The notes beneath the pieces were generated by a model that saw nothing but the letters and a program-made list of their open reading frames with translations, ran no database searches and had not been told where the DNA came from. The position numbers and the translations under genes are program-made. Source: Chthoniobacterales bacterium (GTDB taxonomy: Bacteria > Verrucomicrobiota > Verrucomicrobiia > Chthoniobacterales > UBA6821). Taken from it: a stretch of DNA of 33,613 bases. How positions within the stretch are numbered: the stretch's first letter is position 1; the number at the start of each line of letters is the position of its first letter. Positions 1 to 8,912 of the stretch are shown here, in pieces. The stretch is taken from contig JAIEQL010000041.1 in assembly GCA_019747735.1 (NCBI GenBank), forward strand, positions 1-33,613, read 5' to 3'.

Positions 1-2727
1 GGTCTCATCTCCTCTTCCTAACGCAGCTGCGTACTCTTTCCAAATCGCTGCTGATTCCTCCCAAAGAGCAGCTTCTTTGTTCCCAAGCTCATCTCTCCGG
101 GCTCTCGCCTCACGAGCTTTTCCATAAGCATAAGCAGCTCCTGGTGACCATTCACAGCCGCACAAGGCAAGAGCTTGTTTCTTTAATCGCTCTGCTTGTT
201 TTTCATCTCCTCTTGCTAACGCAGCTGCTTGTTCTTTCGAAATTGCAGCTGATTCCTCCCAAAGAGCAGCTTCTTTCTTTCCAAGCTCATCTCCTTTGGC
301 TCTGGCCACACGAGCTTTACGATAACAATAAAGCGGGCTACCACTCGAACTGCTAGTTAAAGCACTAACTTGTTTCTTTAATCGCTCTGCTTGAGTCTCA
401 TCTCCTCTTCCTAACGCAGCTGATTGTTCTTTATAAATTGCAGCTGACTCCTCCCAAAGAGCAGCTTTTTGGTTTTCAAGCTCATCTCCTTTGGCTCTCG
501 CCTCACGAGCTTTTTCATAAGCATAAGCAGCTCCTGGTGACCATTCCCAGCCGCCCAAGGCAAGAGCTTGTTTCTTTAATCTCTCTGCTTGGGTCTCATC
601 TCCTCTTGCTAAAGTAGCTGCGCATTCTTTCCAAATCGCAGCTGATTCCTCCCAAAGAGCAGCTTCTTTGTTCCCAAGCTCATCTCTTTTGGCTCTGGCC
701 ACACGAGCTTTACGATAACAATAAAGCGGGCTACCACTCGAACTGCTAGTTAAAGCACTAACTTGTTTCTTTAATCGCTCTGCTTGAGTCTCATCTCCTC
801 TTCCTAACGCAGCTGCTTGTTCTTTGCAAATCGCAGCTGATTCCTCCCAAAGAGCAGCTTCTTGGTTCCCAAGCTCATCTCCTTTGGCTTTGGCCTCACG
901 AACTTTTCCATAAGCATAAGCAGCTCCAGGTGACCATTCACAGCCGCCCAAGGCAAGAGCTTGTTCCCGTAATCGCCATGCTTGGGTCCAATCTTCTCTT
1001 GCTAAAGCAGCTGATTGTTCTTTCCAAATCGCAGCTGACTCCTCCCAAAGAGCAGCTTCTTGGTTTCCAAGCTCATCTCCTTGGGCTTTGGCCTCACGAA
1101 CTTTTCCGTAAGCATAAGCAGCTCCGGGCCATTTTTCGCAACCGCCCAAGGCATTAGCTTGTTTCTTTAATCGCTCTGCTTGTTTTTCATCTCCTCTTGC
1201 TAACGCAGCTGCTTGTTCTTTCGAAATTGCAGCTGATTCCTCCCAAAGAGCAGCTTCTTTCTTTCCAAGCTCATCTCCTTTGGCTCTGGCCACACGAGCT
1301 TTACGATAACAATAAAGCGGGCTACCACTCGAACTGCTAGTTAAAGCACTAACTTGTTTCTTTAATCGCTCTGCTTGAGTCTCATCTCCTCTTCCTAACG
1401 CAGCTGCGTACTCTTTCCAAATCTCTGCTGACTCCTCCCAAAGAGCAGCTTCTTGGTTCCCAAGCTCATCTCTTTTGGCTTTGACCTCACGAGCTTTTCC
1501 ATAACAATAAAGCGGGCTGTCACTCGAACGGCTAGTTAAAGCACTAACTTGTTTCTTTAATCGCTCTGCTTGGGTCTCATCTCCTCTTGCTAAAGCAGCT
1601 GCTTGTTCTTTCCAAATCGCAGCTGATTCCTCCCAAAGAGCAGCTTCTTTCTTTCCAAGCTCATCTCCTTTGGCTCTGGCCTCACGAGCTTCTCCATAAC
1701 AATAAAGCGGGCTACCACTCGAACTGCTAGTTAAAGCACTAACTTGTTTCTTTAATCGCTCTGCTTGAGTCTCATCTCCTCTTCCTAACGCAGCTGATTG
1801 TTCTTTATAAATTGCAGCTGACTCCTCCCAAAGAGCAGCTTCTTGGTTTCCAAGCTCATCTCCTTTGGCTCTGGCCTCACGAGCTTTTCCATAACAATAA
1901 AGCCGGCTGTCACTCCAACTGCTAGTTAAAGCACTAACTTGTTTCTTTAATCGCTCTGCTTGGGTCTTATCTCCTCTTCCTAACGCAGCTGATTGTTCTT
2001 TATAAATTGCAGCTGACTCCTCCCAAAGAGCAGCTTCTTGGTTTACAAGCTCATCTCCTTTGGCTCTGGCCTCACGAGCTTTTCCGTGAGCATAAGCAGC
2101 TCCAGGCATCTTTTCCCAACCGCCCAAGGCATTAGCTTGTTTGCTTAATCGCGTTGCTTGAGTCTCATCTCCTCTTGCTAACGCAGCTGCTTGTTCTTTC
2201 CTAATTGCAGCTGATTCCTCCCAAAGAGCAGCTTCTTGGTTCCCAAGCTCATCTCCCTGGGCTCTGGCCTCGCGAGCTTTTCCGTAAGCATAAGCAGCTC
2301 CGGGCCATTTTTCCCAACCGCCCAAGGCAAGAGCTTGTTTCTTTAATCTCTCTGCTTGGGTCTCATCTCCTCTTGCTAAAGTAGCTGCGTACTCTTTCCA
2401 AATCGCAGTTGATTCCTCCCAAAGAGCAGTTTCTTGGTTCCCAAGCTGATCTCCTCGGGTTCTGGCCTCACGAGCTTTTCCATAACAATAAAGCAGACTG
2501 CCACTCAAACTGCTAGTTAAAGCATAAGCTTGTGTTCTTAATCTTTCTGCTTGGGTCTTATCTCCTCTTCCTAACGCAGCTGCTTGTTCTTTCAAAATCG
2601 CAGATGACTCTTCCCAAAGAACCGCTTCTTGGTTCCCAAGCTCATCTCCTTTGGCTCTGGCCTCACGAGCTTTTCCATAAGCATAAGCAGCTCCGGGCCA
2701 CCCTTCCCAGCCGCCCAAGGTATAAGC
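1..2727 (-). repeat. 14 tandem 195/198-bp coding repeats in two types
   Basis: The GDEL codons recur near plus-strand positions 87, 285, 480, 678, 873, 1071, 1269, 1464, 1659, 1854, 2049, 2247, 2445 and 2640, always 195 or 198 bp apart. Each unit encodes a shared helical part (KGDELGNQEAALWEESAAIW, then KEQAAALARGDETQAERLKK) and one of two linkers. Type A has GGWEKWPGAAYAYGKARE and gives 198-bp spacing. Type B has LTSSSSGSPLYCYRKARV and gives 195-bp spacing. From the N-terminal side the visible order is A B A A B B B B A A B A B A. A degenerate unit precedes them near 2730-2880. The helices resemble TPR-type pairs, but I cannot assign a named family. The array continues off the left edge. Confidence 0.93.
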
Positions 2728-5700
2728 TTGTTTGCTTAATCGCTCTGCTTTTGTTTTTTCATTTTGATTCCAAGCAGTTTTCACTTGTCTCAATAAATCT
2801 CCACTCTTCTCCCAAAGCGCGGCACTCTCTTTTTCTCCTCTGGCGTGAGCCATTCCTTCTTGAAAGGCACTCCAAGCAGTCATGAGATTTGCATCCACAA
2901 TCCCCTTTTCTTTAGCAGAAAAAGTCTCTTTCCATTCTCGGTGATTTTTTTCTAGTTCAGGAATCATCTCGAGCACTTTTTCCCAAGCATGAAGAAGGGA
3001 AGGGGTTTCCTCTCTTTGCTCTTGATCCTGATACGCTCTTTTTTGTTTTTCTGCTACTGTTCTTAGCTCTTTAAAAAAGGGTTGGTGCTTTTCTTTGTAA
3101 GAAGTTAAGGAAACCTGAGGCCTATCATCATAAAGCAAAGAACTACCATCATTCAAAAGTTCCTCAAATTGCTTAAGAGCTGTTGTTGTTTCTTGTTCTA
3201 AAAGCTCTTTCTCTGGAGCTCTTTTTTCTTGGGGTATTTTTTCTTCAGCGACTTTTTGAGTGAGTGTTTCAAGGACTTCTTTGCTCAGCTCGTGGTTTCT
3301 TAGAAGATGCTCTTTTTCTTTTTGCCAAGCTTGGTGTTCTTGATTTGTTATTTCTTTTGTAGAGTCGGCAAAGAAGGTTTTGTGGTCTTGTAATAGCCCC
3401 TCCCAAGATTGGACAACAAAACCCATCAGCGTTGGATTGTTGGCTTCTTTTACTGCTTGCTCATGAACGTTAAGAGCAGAAAGTTTTTTTGCTGCGAAGG
3501 TCGCTTTTTTTTCCCAGAGGTTTTGTTGTGTTTGAGCTTTAGGAAGATCGCGTTTGAGTTGAATACGTTCTGAAGCAGCTGCGAGGCTGAACTCTGGAGC
3601 CTTTTCAACCGCTTCTTTCCAATATTCTGTTGTGATGGCAGCCATTTCCTGAGCCAATTTCCAACTAGAAAACTCTTGATTATCAATGGCCTTAAAAAAG
3701 GTAATGTTAGCTTGAATTCCTGCCTTCTGAGCTTCTCTTTGAGTTTCGTGAAAAATTTTCACCGCAGATGATAACTCTTTGTTTATTTTAGGAGCGCGCT
3801 TGCTTTTGTCTTCGAGGATGAGTTGTTGTTGTTCTTTTTCTTTTTCTTCTAAGGCTTTTATATTTTGAAGATCAGGTTTTGTATCGGCCTCCAACTCTGA
3901 TACAACCTTGTTTTGAAGCTTCAGAGGTTGTGGAAGCTCTAATACTTTTTCATGTTCTTTTTTGAGTTCTGCTTGCTGCTCTAAAAGTTGCTTTTGTTCA
4001 TGAACTATTTTTTCATTTTGCTGCTCATTATTCTCTTTTTGAAGCTCTAGACTTTCAGCCTGTTCTCCAAGACTACTTAAAAGTGGTCGAAGATGCTCTT
4101 CTGATAGCTCTTGCTGAAGGATCTTTTTTTTTACTTCTTTTAAAGCGTTACTCAAAATTTCATAGAGCGAGTAAAATTCTTCGGACTTTTTATTCTTTTC
4201 AAGGAGCTTTTCTATTTTAAGAAAAAGATGCTCTCTCATTTCTAAAAATAAATTTTCGATGTTGTTCAATCGCTCTTCTTGGTTTTCTCCTAAATGTTCT
4301 TCTATGTCTGAAAATGCTCTCTTAAGTTCAGGAATGATTCCTAGAATCGGCCCCTGGGGCTCGTCTGAGGAAGTTGTTTTGATCCAAGAAGACTTTCTAC
4401 TTAATGTGCTTTGTTGTTGAGAAGCCGCAATAAATTCTTTAGTCCATTTTGCAATCTGTTCAGTTCTTGTGGCACTAAGAATTAGTTCTTCTTGAATAGC
4501 TTCTAATTCTTGTGAATTGATCTCAGTAACGTAGTTGGCAATTTGTTTTTGTGCATATTTGATGGCGTCTTGGTTGGGACGAAATTCTTGTACTTCTTTT
4601 GTTCCAGTGCTTAATTTCTCGAGAATTGTTCTCCAGTTTCTTAACGCCGCAGCTGTAGCCCTAATAGCTGAGGCTCCTGTCATCGCTTTTTTACTCTGGT
4701 ATTCTTTTTTTGAAATGCCCTCAATTTCCCCAGCCATCTTTTCTAGTTGGTCTAGGGTTGGAGTATATTCTTTTCTGGTAGGGTTATTTTTGCTCAAGAG
4801 TTCTTGGATGCTCTTTTCCACTGCTTCCCACCCTGATATTGTTTGATGGTGAAGTTTTCTTAGTTCTTTTAGTTCGCTTTGTTCTTCTGTACTTAAAAGT
4901 CCTTGAGCTATTTTTAAACGAGTCGTAGAGGTTTGCTGTTGCAGTTGGTGTTCGCGTTCCTCGTTGTCTTGCTCTTGAAGAAAGTTCCACAAGCCTTTTT
5001 GTGACTTATTGCAGGCTTCTTCGAGGACTTTTCTTTTTTCAGGATATTCTGATTGAAAGAGGTTCATACACTCATTGAGCTTTTTAAGCTCTTGCTCGTT
5101 TTCTTCTAAGCGTTTTTCTAAGGAAGATCTAGTCTCGGGAAAATCGGCTATTGTTTCCACAAGCAGTTTTCCTTTTCGACGAAGCTCCTTAGGCTTTTCT
5201 TCGTAGCGCTGATGTTCTTGGTCTAAGGCTTGTAAGGCTTTTGTTTTTTCTTCTATCTCCTTGAGATGCTTTTGATAAGTGGCTTCGAAGGAGCTGTTCT
5301 TTTCTGCCCAATTTTTTTCTAATGTCTGCTGTAGCTCTGTTAGATTCTTGAGGCGTTGCTGCCAGAGCTCTTTTTGAAATTGAGTTTGTTCTTCAGGTTT
5401 TTCCACCATCTTTAGAGCCTGTTGTCCTAGATTTTCAAAAAGTTGTTTTTCTTCTGCTTGAATGTTGGGAGGAGTGGTCTTGGCATTGCCTGTGCGAGCA
5501 GAGGAGCTGTGCCAATGGGCTAGCTTTTGAAGGTTACTGGGAGCGGCGATGAGAGTGTCACTATTTTCTTGAGCTAAGAAAGCGCCTATGAAAAGTGGGG
5601 GAACGTCATCAATGGAGGGCTCTTGGTTGAGACACTCTTTTTTCCACTGCCACGCAGCCTCCCTATTATCACTTTCTTGATAGGTTTTAAAAATGTAGTA

Positions 5701-7254
5701 GTTGAGGCTGTGGAGGGCTTCTTCCAGCCATTCATGTTCTTGTTTCCACTCTTCTAGGGTTGCTATTTTTTTTGAGCGACTTAAGGCGGCTTTCATGGTC
5801 AATGCCTCCTCTTTGGCTTCTTTGATTTTATTGCTACTGAGTGCTCTGACGCCTTTGTAAAGAGGCTCCCAGGCTTGGACGATGGCTTGGGCTTCTAAGA
5901 TGTAATCACCAAGAAGGTAGAGGTCTAATTTGTTTAATTCTTCTTCTTGTTTCTCTGTTTCTGTTTTCCTTCCTCGGATATTGACATCAGGGTTGCTTAA
6001 AAAAGCTTCGCGGTTTTCAGGGGTGAATTTTTCAAGCGAATCAATACCACTCCAAGCTGCTTGAGCTTTTCCGAGCCAGTTGTGGACGTGTCGAAGAACG
6101 GCTTGAGAGGCTGGTTTTGCAAGTTCCCTTTTTTGTCGTTCGTTTAAAAAATCAGCGGAAGGGAATGTTCTAATGTTTTCACTTAAGAAAATCGTTTGTT
6201 TACCTTTTAGGAGTGGCCGTTCTAGGGTTTGGTAAATCGAAGCACCATTATATTTAGGATGTGTTTTATCCAAGATGAAGGAGATGACATGGCCTGCTAC
6301 TTGTTTGAGATAGTGCTCGGAAGCGTAGCGCCAGAGGGCGTTAGCTTCGCGTTCTTCATAATGTGTTGTAGGGTCAAACCAGCCGTAGGCTGCACTAAGT
6401 CGCTTGCCACCTGGAGTTGTCTCGAGGGTGAATTTCCCTTTTTCTTCTGCGTATTGTTGTGCTTTAGCTAGGTTGCATTCTGTAGGGTCCTTTCCTCCGT
6501 TCCACCCAGTCCAAAAAACAGCTTTGTCCCGCGGCGTTTGAAAGAGTGTTTTTTTTTGATCCAAGAGTTCACGCCAGCTAATCGGTTGCGCTACTTGATG
6601 AGCACTATTATTAGAGCGAGCTGTCGTAACGGGAAGAGCTTGTTCTAAATCGCTTAGAACCCTTTGAGTAACTTGCACCAGCTCGTTGAGCTTTGCGATG
6701 ATTCGTTCGTTTTGCTGCTGTGCAATGAGACCAAGGTTGTTGTTCTTTTCAAGAAAAGCGCTCAAATATTGTTCGTAGCGCTCTTGGCACTCTGCCCATT
6801 GTTGAAAAAGATTTTCTAAGGCCTCTTGGGTTAGCCTTTGATTTTTATTTTCTAAAAGCTGAATCATATCCCTAGCCTCTTGGAATCTTTGTTCTAGGGT
6901 TGCTAGATCCGAAAGATCTTCCTTTTCGCTTTCTTCATCAGTGTCATTTGATGGCGAGCTCAGTCTAGCATTGACATCGGGAGCTTGTTTCAGAGTGCTC
7001 TCTTCGACCATCTCTTCCTTCTCAACAAACACCTTAAACTCAGTCTCTGTATTGTTGTCGGCTACAGGATTGTTAATTTTTTCAGCAGCTTTTTCTTGTG
7101 CTTGGAGCAATTGTTCGTCGCTGTTCCTTTCGAGAGTTTCTTTTGAACCACCCGACTTTTCATGCTCCTCTTTTTTGTCTTTCATCATCGCGCTCACGTG
7201 TAGGGGAGCGAGCACACAGGCGCTTAGAAGTAAAAAAAGGGAAAGTTTTTTCAT
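1..7254 (-). CDS. Giant exported repeat protein with a CD38/ADP-ribosyl-cyclase-like domain (C-terminus beyond window)
   Basis: The frame stays open for 2,418 codons from an ATG at 7254 to base 1 with no stop, so the C-terminus is missing. Residues 1-22 form a signal peptide (MKKLSLFLLLSAC...VSA). LSAC at 10-13 could be a lipobox, or a type I signal peptidase could cut after VSA. An acidic linker runs to about 115. Residues about 235-365 carry Trp248 (VFWTG), Glu278 (FTLETTPGG), Trp308 (LWRYAS) and Glu345 (SIYQTLERPLL), matching the catalytic positions of ADP-ribosyl cyclases. Residues about 380-1500 are rich in Glu, Lys and Gln and look helical or coiled-coil. From about 1510 there are tandem 65/66-residue repeats. 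The gene lies downstream of sctJ-sctK-sctL, separated by a palindromic element. I infer an NAD+-consuming toxin or effector. The overall family is not recognised, and no immunity gene is visible beside the start. Confidence 0.9.
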   Translation of the reverse strand, partial: MKKLSLFLLLSACVLAPLHVSAMMKDKKEEHEKSGGSKETLERNSDEQLLQAQEKAAEKINNPVADNNTETEFKVFVEKEEMVEESTLKQAPDVNARLSSPSNDTDEESEKEDLSDLATLEQRFQEARDMIQLLENKNQRLTQEALENLFQQWAECQERYEQYLSAFLEKNNNLGLIAQQQNERIIAKLNELVQVTQRVLSDLEQALPVTTARSNNSAHQVAQPISWRELLDQKKTLFQTPRDKAVFWTGWNGGKDPTECNLAKAQQYAEEKGKFTLETTPGGKRLSAAYGWFDPTTHYEEREANALWRYASEHYLKQVAGHVISFILDKTHPKYNGASIYQTLERPLLKGKQTIFLSENIRTFPSADFLNERQKRELAKPASQAVLRHVHNWLGKAQAAWSGIDSLEKFTPENREAFLSNPDVNIRGRKTETEKQEEELNKLDLYLLGDYILEAQAIVQAWEPLYKGVRALSSNKIKEAKEEALTMKAALSRSKKIATLEEWKQEHEWLEEALHSLNYYIFKTYQESDNREAAWQWKKECLNQEPSIDDVPPLFIGAFLAQENSDTLIAAPSNLQKLAHWHSSSARTGNAKTTPPNIQAEEKQLFENLGQQALKMVEKPEEQTQFQKELWQQRLKNLTELQQTLEKNWAEKNSSFEATYQKHLKEIEEKTKALQALDQEHQRYEEKPKELRRKGKLLVETIADFPETRSSLEKRLEENEQELKKLNECMNLFQSEYPEKRKVLEEACNKSQKGLWNFLQEQDNEEREHQLQQQTSTTRLKIAQGLLSTEEQSELKELRKLHHQTISGWEAVEKSIQELLSKNNPTRKEYTPTLDQLEKMAGEIEGISKKEYQSKKAMTGASAIRATAAALRNWRTILEKLSTGTKEVQEFRPNQDAIKYAQKQIANYVTEINSQELEAIQEELILSATRTEQIAKWTKEFIAASQQQSTLSRKSSWIKTTSSDEPQGPILGIIPELKRAFSDIEEHLGENQEERLNNIENLFLEMREHLFLKIEKLLEKNKKSEEFYSLYEILSNALKEVKKKILQQELSEEHLRPLLSSLGEQAESLELQKENNEQQNEKIVHEQKQLLEQQAELKKEHEKVLELPQPLKLQNKVVSELEADTKPDLQNIKALEEKEKEQQQLILEDKSKRAPKINKELSSAVKIFHETQREAQKAGIQANITFFKAIDNQEFSSWKLAQEMAAITTEYWKEAVEKAPEFSLAAASERIQLKRDLPKAQTQQNLWEKKATFAAKKLSALNVHEQAVKEANNPTLMGFVVQSWEGLLQDHKTFFADSTKEITNQEHQAWQKEKEHLLRNHELSKEVLETLTQKVAEEKIPQEKRAPEKELLEQETTTALKQFEELLNDGSSLLYDDRPQVSLTSYKEKHQPFFKELRTVAEKQKRAYQDQEQREETPSLLHAWEKVLEMIPELEKNHREWKETFSAKEKGIVDANLMTAWSAFQEGMAHARGEKESAALWEKSGDLLRQVKTAWNQNEKTKAERLSKQAYTLGGWEGWPGAAYAYGKAREARAKGDELGNQEAVLWEESSAILKEQAAALGRGDKTQAERLRTQAYALTSSLSGSLLYCYGKAREARTRGDQLGNQETALWEESTAIWKEYAATLARGDETQAERLKKQALALGGWEKWPGAAYAYGKAREARAQGDELGNQEAALWEESAAIRKEQAAALARGDETQATRLSKQANALGGWEKMPGAAYAHGKAREARAKGDELVNQEAALWEESAAIYKEQSAALGRGDKTQAERLKKQVSALTSSWSDSRLYCYGKAREARAKGDELGNQEAALWEESAAIYKEQSAALGRGDETQAERLKKQVSALTSSSSGSPLYCYGEAREARAKGDELGKKEAALWEESAAIWKEQAAALARGDETQAERLKKQVSALTSRSSDSPLYCYGKAREVKAKRDELGNQEAALWEESAEIWKEYAAALGRGDETQAERLKKQVSALTSSSSGSPLYCYRKARVARAKGDELGKKEAALWEESAAISKEQAAALARGDEKQAERLKKQANALGGCEKWPGAAYAYGKVREAKAQGDELGNQEAALWEESAAIWKEQSAALAREDWTQAWRLREQALALGGCEWSPGAAYAYGKVREAKAKGDELGNQEAALWEESAAICKEQAAALGRGDETQAERLKKQVSALTSSSSGSPLYCYRKARVARAKRDELGNKEAALWEESAAIWKECAATLARGDETQAERLKKQALALGGWEWSPGAAYAYEKAREARAKGDELENQKAALWEESAAIYKEQSAALGRGDETQAERLKKQVSALTSSSSGSPLYCYRKARVARAKGDELGKKEAALWEESAAISKEQAAALARGDEKQAERLKKQALALCGCEWSPGAAYAYGKAREARARRDELGNKEAALWEESAAIWKEYAAALGRGDET
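6160..6555 (-). other. Predicted ADP-ribosyl cyclase / NAD glycohydrolase (CD38-like) domain within the giant protein
   Basis: Four motifs occur in the order seen in Aplysia ADP-ribosyl cyclase and human CD38. They are FWTG (compare FWSG in Aplysia), TLETT (compare TLEDT), LWRYASEHYLKQVAGHV (compare FWGMASSSYAHSAEGEV) and SIYQTLERPLL (compare SFFGKYELPNL). The aligned Trp248, Glu278, Trp308 and Glu345 correspond to CD38 Trp125, Glu146, Trp189 and Glu226. The last pair is 37 residues apart in both proteins. The disulfide cysteines of the animal enzymes are absent; only Cys261 lies in this stretch. The alignment was made by eye from remembered sequences. The activity (NADase, cyclase or none) is inferred. 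Confidence 0.72.
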
Positions 7255-7296
7255 GGCCGATAGACGGTTTAAGTTAGGCTGATTTTCACGAAAGGA

Positions 7297-7459
7297 TATA
7301 CTCATCGCGAATGAAAATTAGGTTTTTTTTACGCAGAAATTTTTGGGGCTAGCCATACGTCAGAGCGAGCTGCTACCGACGTAATAGCACGCTCTGAAAA
7401 CGCAGCTAGCGCCAAAAAGAACCAGTAAAAATCCTTAATTTTTATTCGTGATGAGTATA
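7297..7459. repeat. Family A palindromic element, copy 1 (163 bp)
   Basis: The ends are inverted repeats: TATACTCATCGCGAATG on the left, and TATACTCATCACGAATA read inward from the right end. The core holds CGCAGAAATTTTT, an AGAGCGAGC segment, GAAAACGCAG and AAAAAGAACCAGT. These are shared with the copies at 12094, 18597, 27161 and 31488. It separates sctL from the giant gene, whose start codon is 43 bp away. No coding potential is seen. Confidence 0.85.
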
Positions 7460-7484
7460 AACCCTTCACCAATCAAGCCTTATT

Positions 7485-8096
7485 CTATTTGGCTTCATTG
7501 AGTGAAGTTTCCAAAATCGCCAATTGACTCTCTAACGAGGCATCGATTAGACCCAACGGCGATTCTAAAACGCAGGAGTTAGGTCCAAGCTCTTCTCGAG
7601 CCCTGACTTCGATCATGGTCTGGGTAGGCATCAGATCGGAAAGCCTTTTTAAAGAGCTTTCCACAGCCTCTCTGTCTTGGGGATTCACCTGCAAAACAAT
7701 ACGAGGTTGCTGCTTTAATTCTTCAAGAGCTTTTCCAACGAGTTGATAAAAGCGCTCCTGTGGCGGAAGCTCCATTACAAAACCTCGCACACAATTAATG
7801 ACAACCTGAATTAACTGATTTCTTGATTGCTCAAAATAAGTGAGGGAAGCCAAAACCGTTTTGACATTGTAAGCTGCTGCAGCGGCTTTCCCCGCACTCA
7901 AGCCCTCTTCGTATCCTTTCTTTTTTTGAAACTCAAACTCTTCCTTCGCTTGTTGAGCCATTGCGGCAGTAGAAGCTCGCGCTTTCTCAAGCAGCTCTAT
8001 CGCCTCGTGACAGAGTGCTCCTTCTTTTTGAAACAGAACAGTCCCTTGCTGCAGGTGGTCTGGGAGATCTTGATCCCATTGAAGAAGTGTTGTCAT
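7485..8096 (-). CDS. sctL: Type III secretion ATPase stator protein SctL (YscL/FliH family)
   Basis: This 203-residue protein fits the HrpE/YscL/FliH family. SctL is the peripheral stalk that links the T3SS ATPase SctN to the cytoplasmic sorting platform. What is seen is an N-terminal charged helical segment (about 20-75) with FQKKKGYEEGLSAGKAAAA, where small residues are spaced as in FliH-type helices. A compact C-terminal part follows, ending in GLIDASLESQLAILETSL, which resembles the family's usual ending. It is the third gene in the minus-strand order sctJ, sctK-like, sctL, 107 bp after the second. The next chlamydial genes (sctR and onward) do not follow; a palindromic element and the giant gene do. 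Confidence 0.85.
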   Translation of the reverse strand: MTTLLQWDQDLPDHLQQGTVLFQKEGALCHEAIELLEKARASTAAMAQQAKEEFEFQKKKGYEEGLSAGKAAAAAYNVKTVLASLTYFEQSRNQLIQVVINCVRGFVMELPPQERFYQLVGKALEELKQQPRIVLQVNPQDREAVESSLKRLSDLMPTQTMIEVRAREELGPNSCVLESPLGLIDASLESQLAILETSLNEAK

Positions 8097-8203
8097 AGCG
8101 TCATCGTTCAGAGATTTAGATTATACGAAAGAAAAGTCCATTTTCATGGCATGGTTTTGTAGCAGTTGCAGCTAGTTCTTGATTAGGTTTCTCAACGGAT
8201 GCG

Positions 8204-8902
8204 TCAAATCCATGATGAAGTCTCATTCCAAAGTTTGTTAAGAATAGCCTCTGCTTCTAATGCCCAAGGGAGAGGAGTAGGTGCACAACCTTGAGCAAAG
8301 CAGCCTGGTAGTTTTGTGGCAATCCGTTTTTGAATACCTTGTTCTTTTAAAGAAAAAGCATGGTCGGCAAGTTTGATGGAACCTTGATGAAGAAGCTCTC
8401 TCATTTTGCTGCTCTCTTGAAAAGCAGCGGGAGTATTGTGAAGGAGTTCCTCTCTCATCGGCTCTAGAGCATACCTTGCAGAAGATCCACTCAATACTAC
8501 AAATTGCAGAAGATCCTCTCCAAGCTCTTCACGAAGGCTACGAATGAGGGCTCCATCGATAATTTGAGCGATCTCTCTAAAAAAAAGAGAAGCGCTTGCC
8601 AAGAGTACAAGACGCTTTAATCGACCTGGAGCAATCATGCCAATGTTCCATAAAAAATCATGGGGAACCCAGCTAACAGACTCATTCCATGAGAGCTTCT
8701 TTTTCAAAAGAGCATCTACAGTGGCACGCACACGGGGCTCCTCTAAAAAAGAATGATAAAATTTTTCAGGAAAAAATTGCGTTAAAGTACCAAGAGGAAC
8801 ATGACGCAAAGGAGAGTTATTCCAACAAATCCATTCTTCAATAAGGGGCGCTACTGTTTCCTTTTCAAGCCATGCACGAATTTCGTTTTCACCTATACTC
8901 AT
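8204..8902 (-). CDS. SctK-like type III secretion accessory protein
   Basis: This 232-residue protein is mostly helical, with Trp-rich stretches (WICWNNSPLRHVP, WVPHDFLWNIG) and a run of hydrophobic residues (RLKRLVLLASASLFF). I know no catalytic motif in it. It lies between sctJ and sctL, the position of the SctK/YscK-type protein in other systems and of the small uncharacterised gene between cdsJ and cdsL in Chlamydia. SctK joins the sorting platform under the inner-membrane ring. The call rests mainly on position and size. The ATG at 8902 is preferred over an in-frame GTG three bases earlier. Only 10 bp separate it from the sctJ stop, so the two are probably cotranscribed. Confidence 0.6.
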   Translation of the reverse strand: MSIGENEIRAWLEKETVAPLIEEWICWNNSPLRHVPLGTLTQFFPEKFYHSFLEEPRVRATVDALLKKKLSWNESVSWVPHDFLWNIGMIAPGRLKRLVLLASASLFFREIAQIIDGALIRSLREELGEDLLQFVVLSGSSARYALEPMREELLHNTPAAFQESSKMRELLHQGSIKLADHAFSLKEQGIQKRIATKLPGCFAQGCAPTPLPWALEAEAILNKLWNETSSWI

Positions 8903-8912
8903 CACTCTTGGT

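Noticed and set aside
1..2727. Regular repeats suggesting a CRISPR array
   Set aside because: Units are 195/198 bp, in frame and translated without stops; there is no short repeat with unique spacers.
144..2885. Several plus-strand reading frames of 60-117 codons in the left region
   Set aside because: They recur with the repeat period and are shadows of the giant minus-strand gene; their products are low-complexity Leu/Ser/His strings.
7297..7459. Family A palindrome as a simple rho-independent terminator of sctL
   Set aside because: It is far too long, has a conserved core shared with copies in other settings, and lacks a G+C stem followed directly by a T run; it may still stop transcription in passing.
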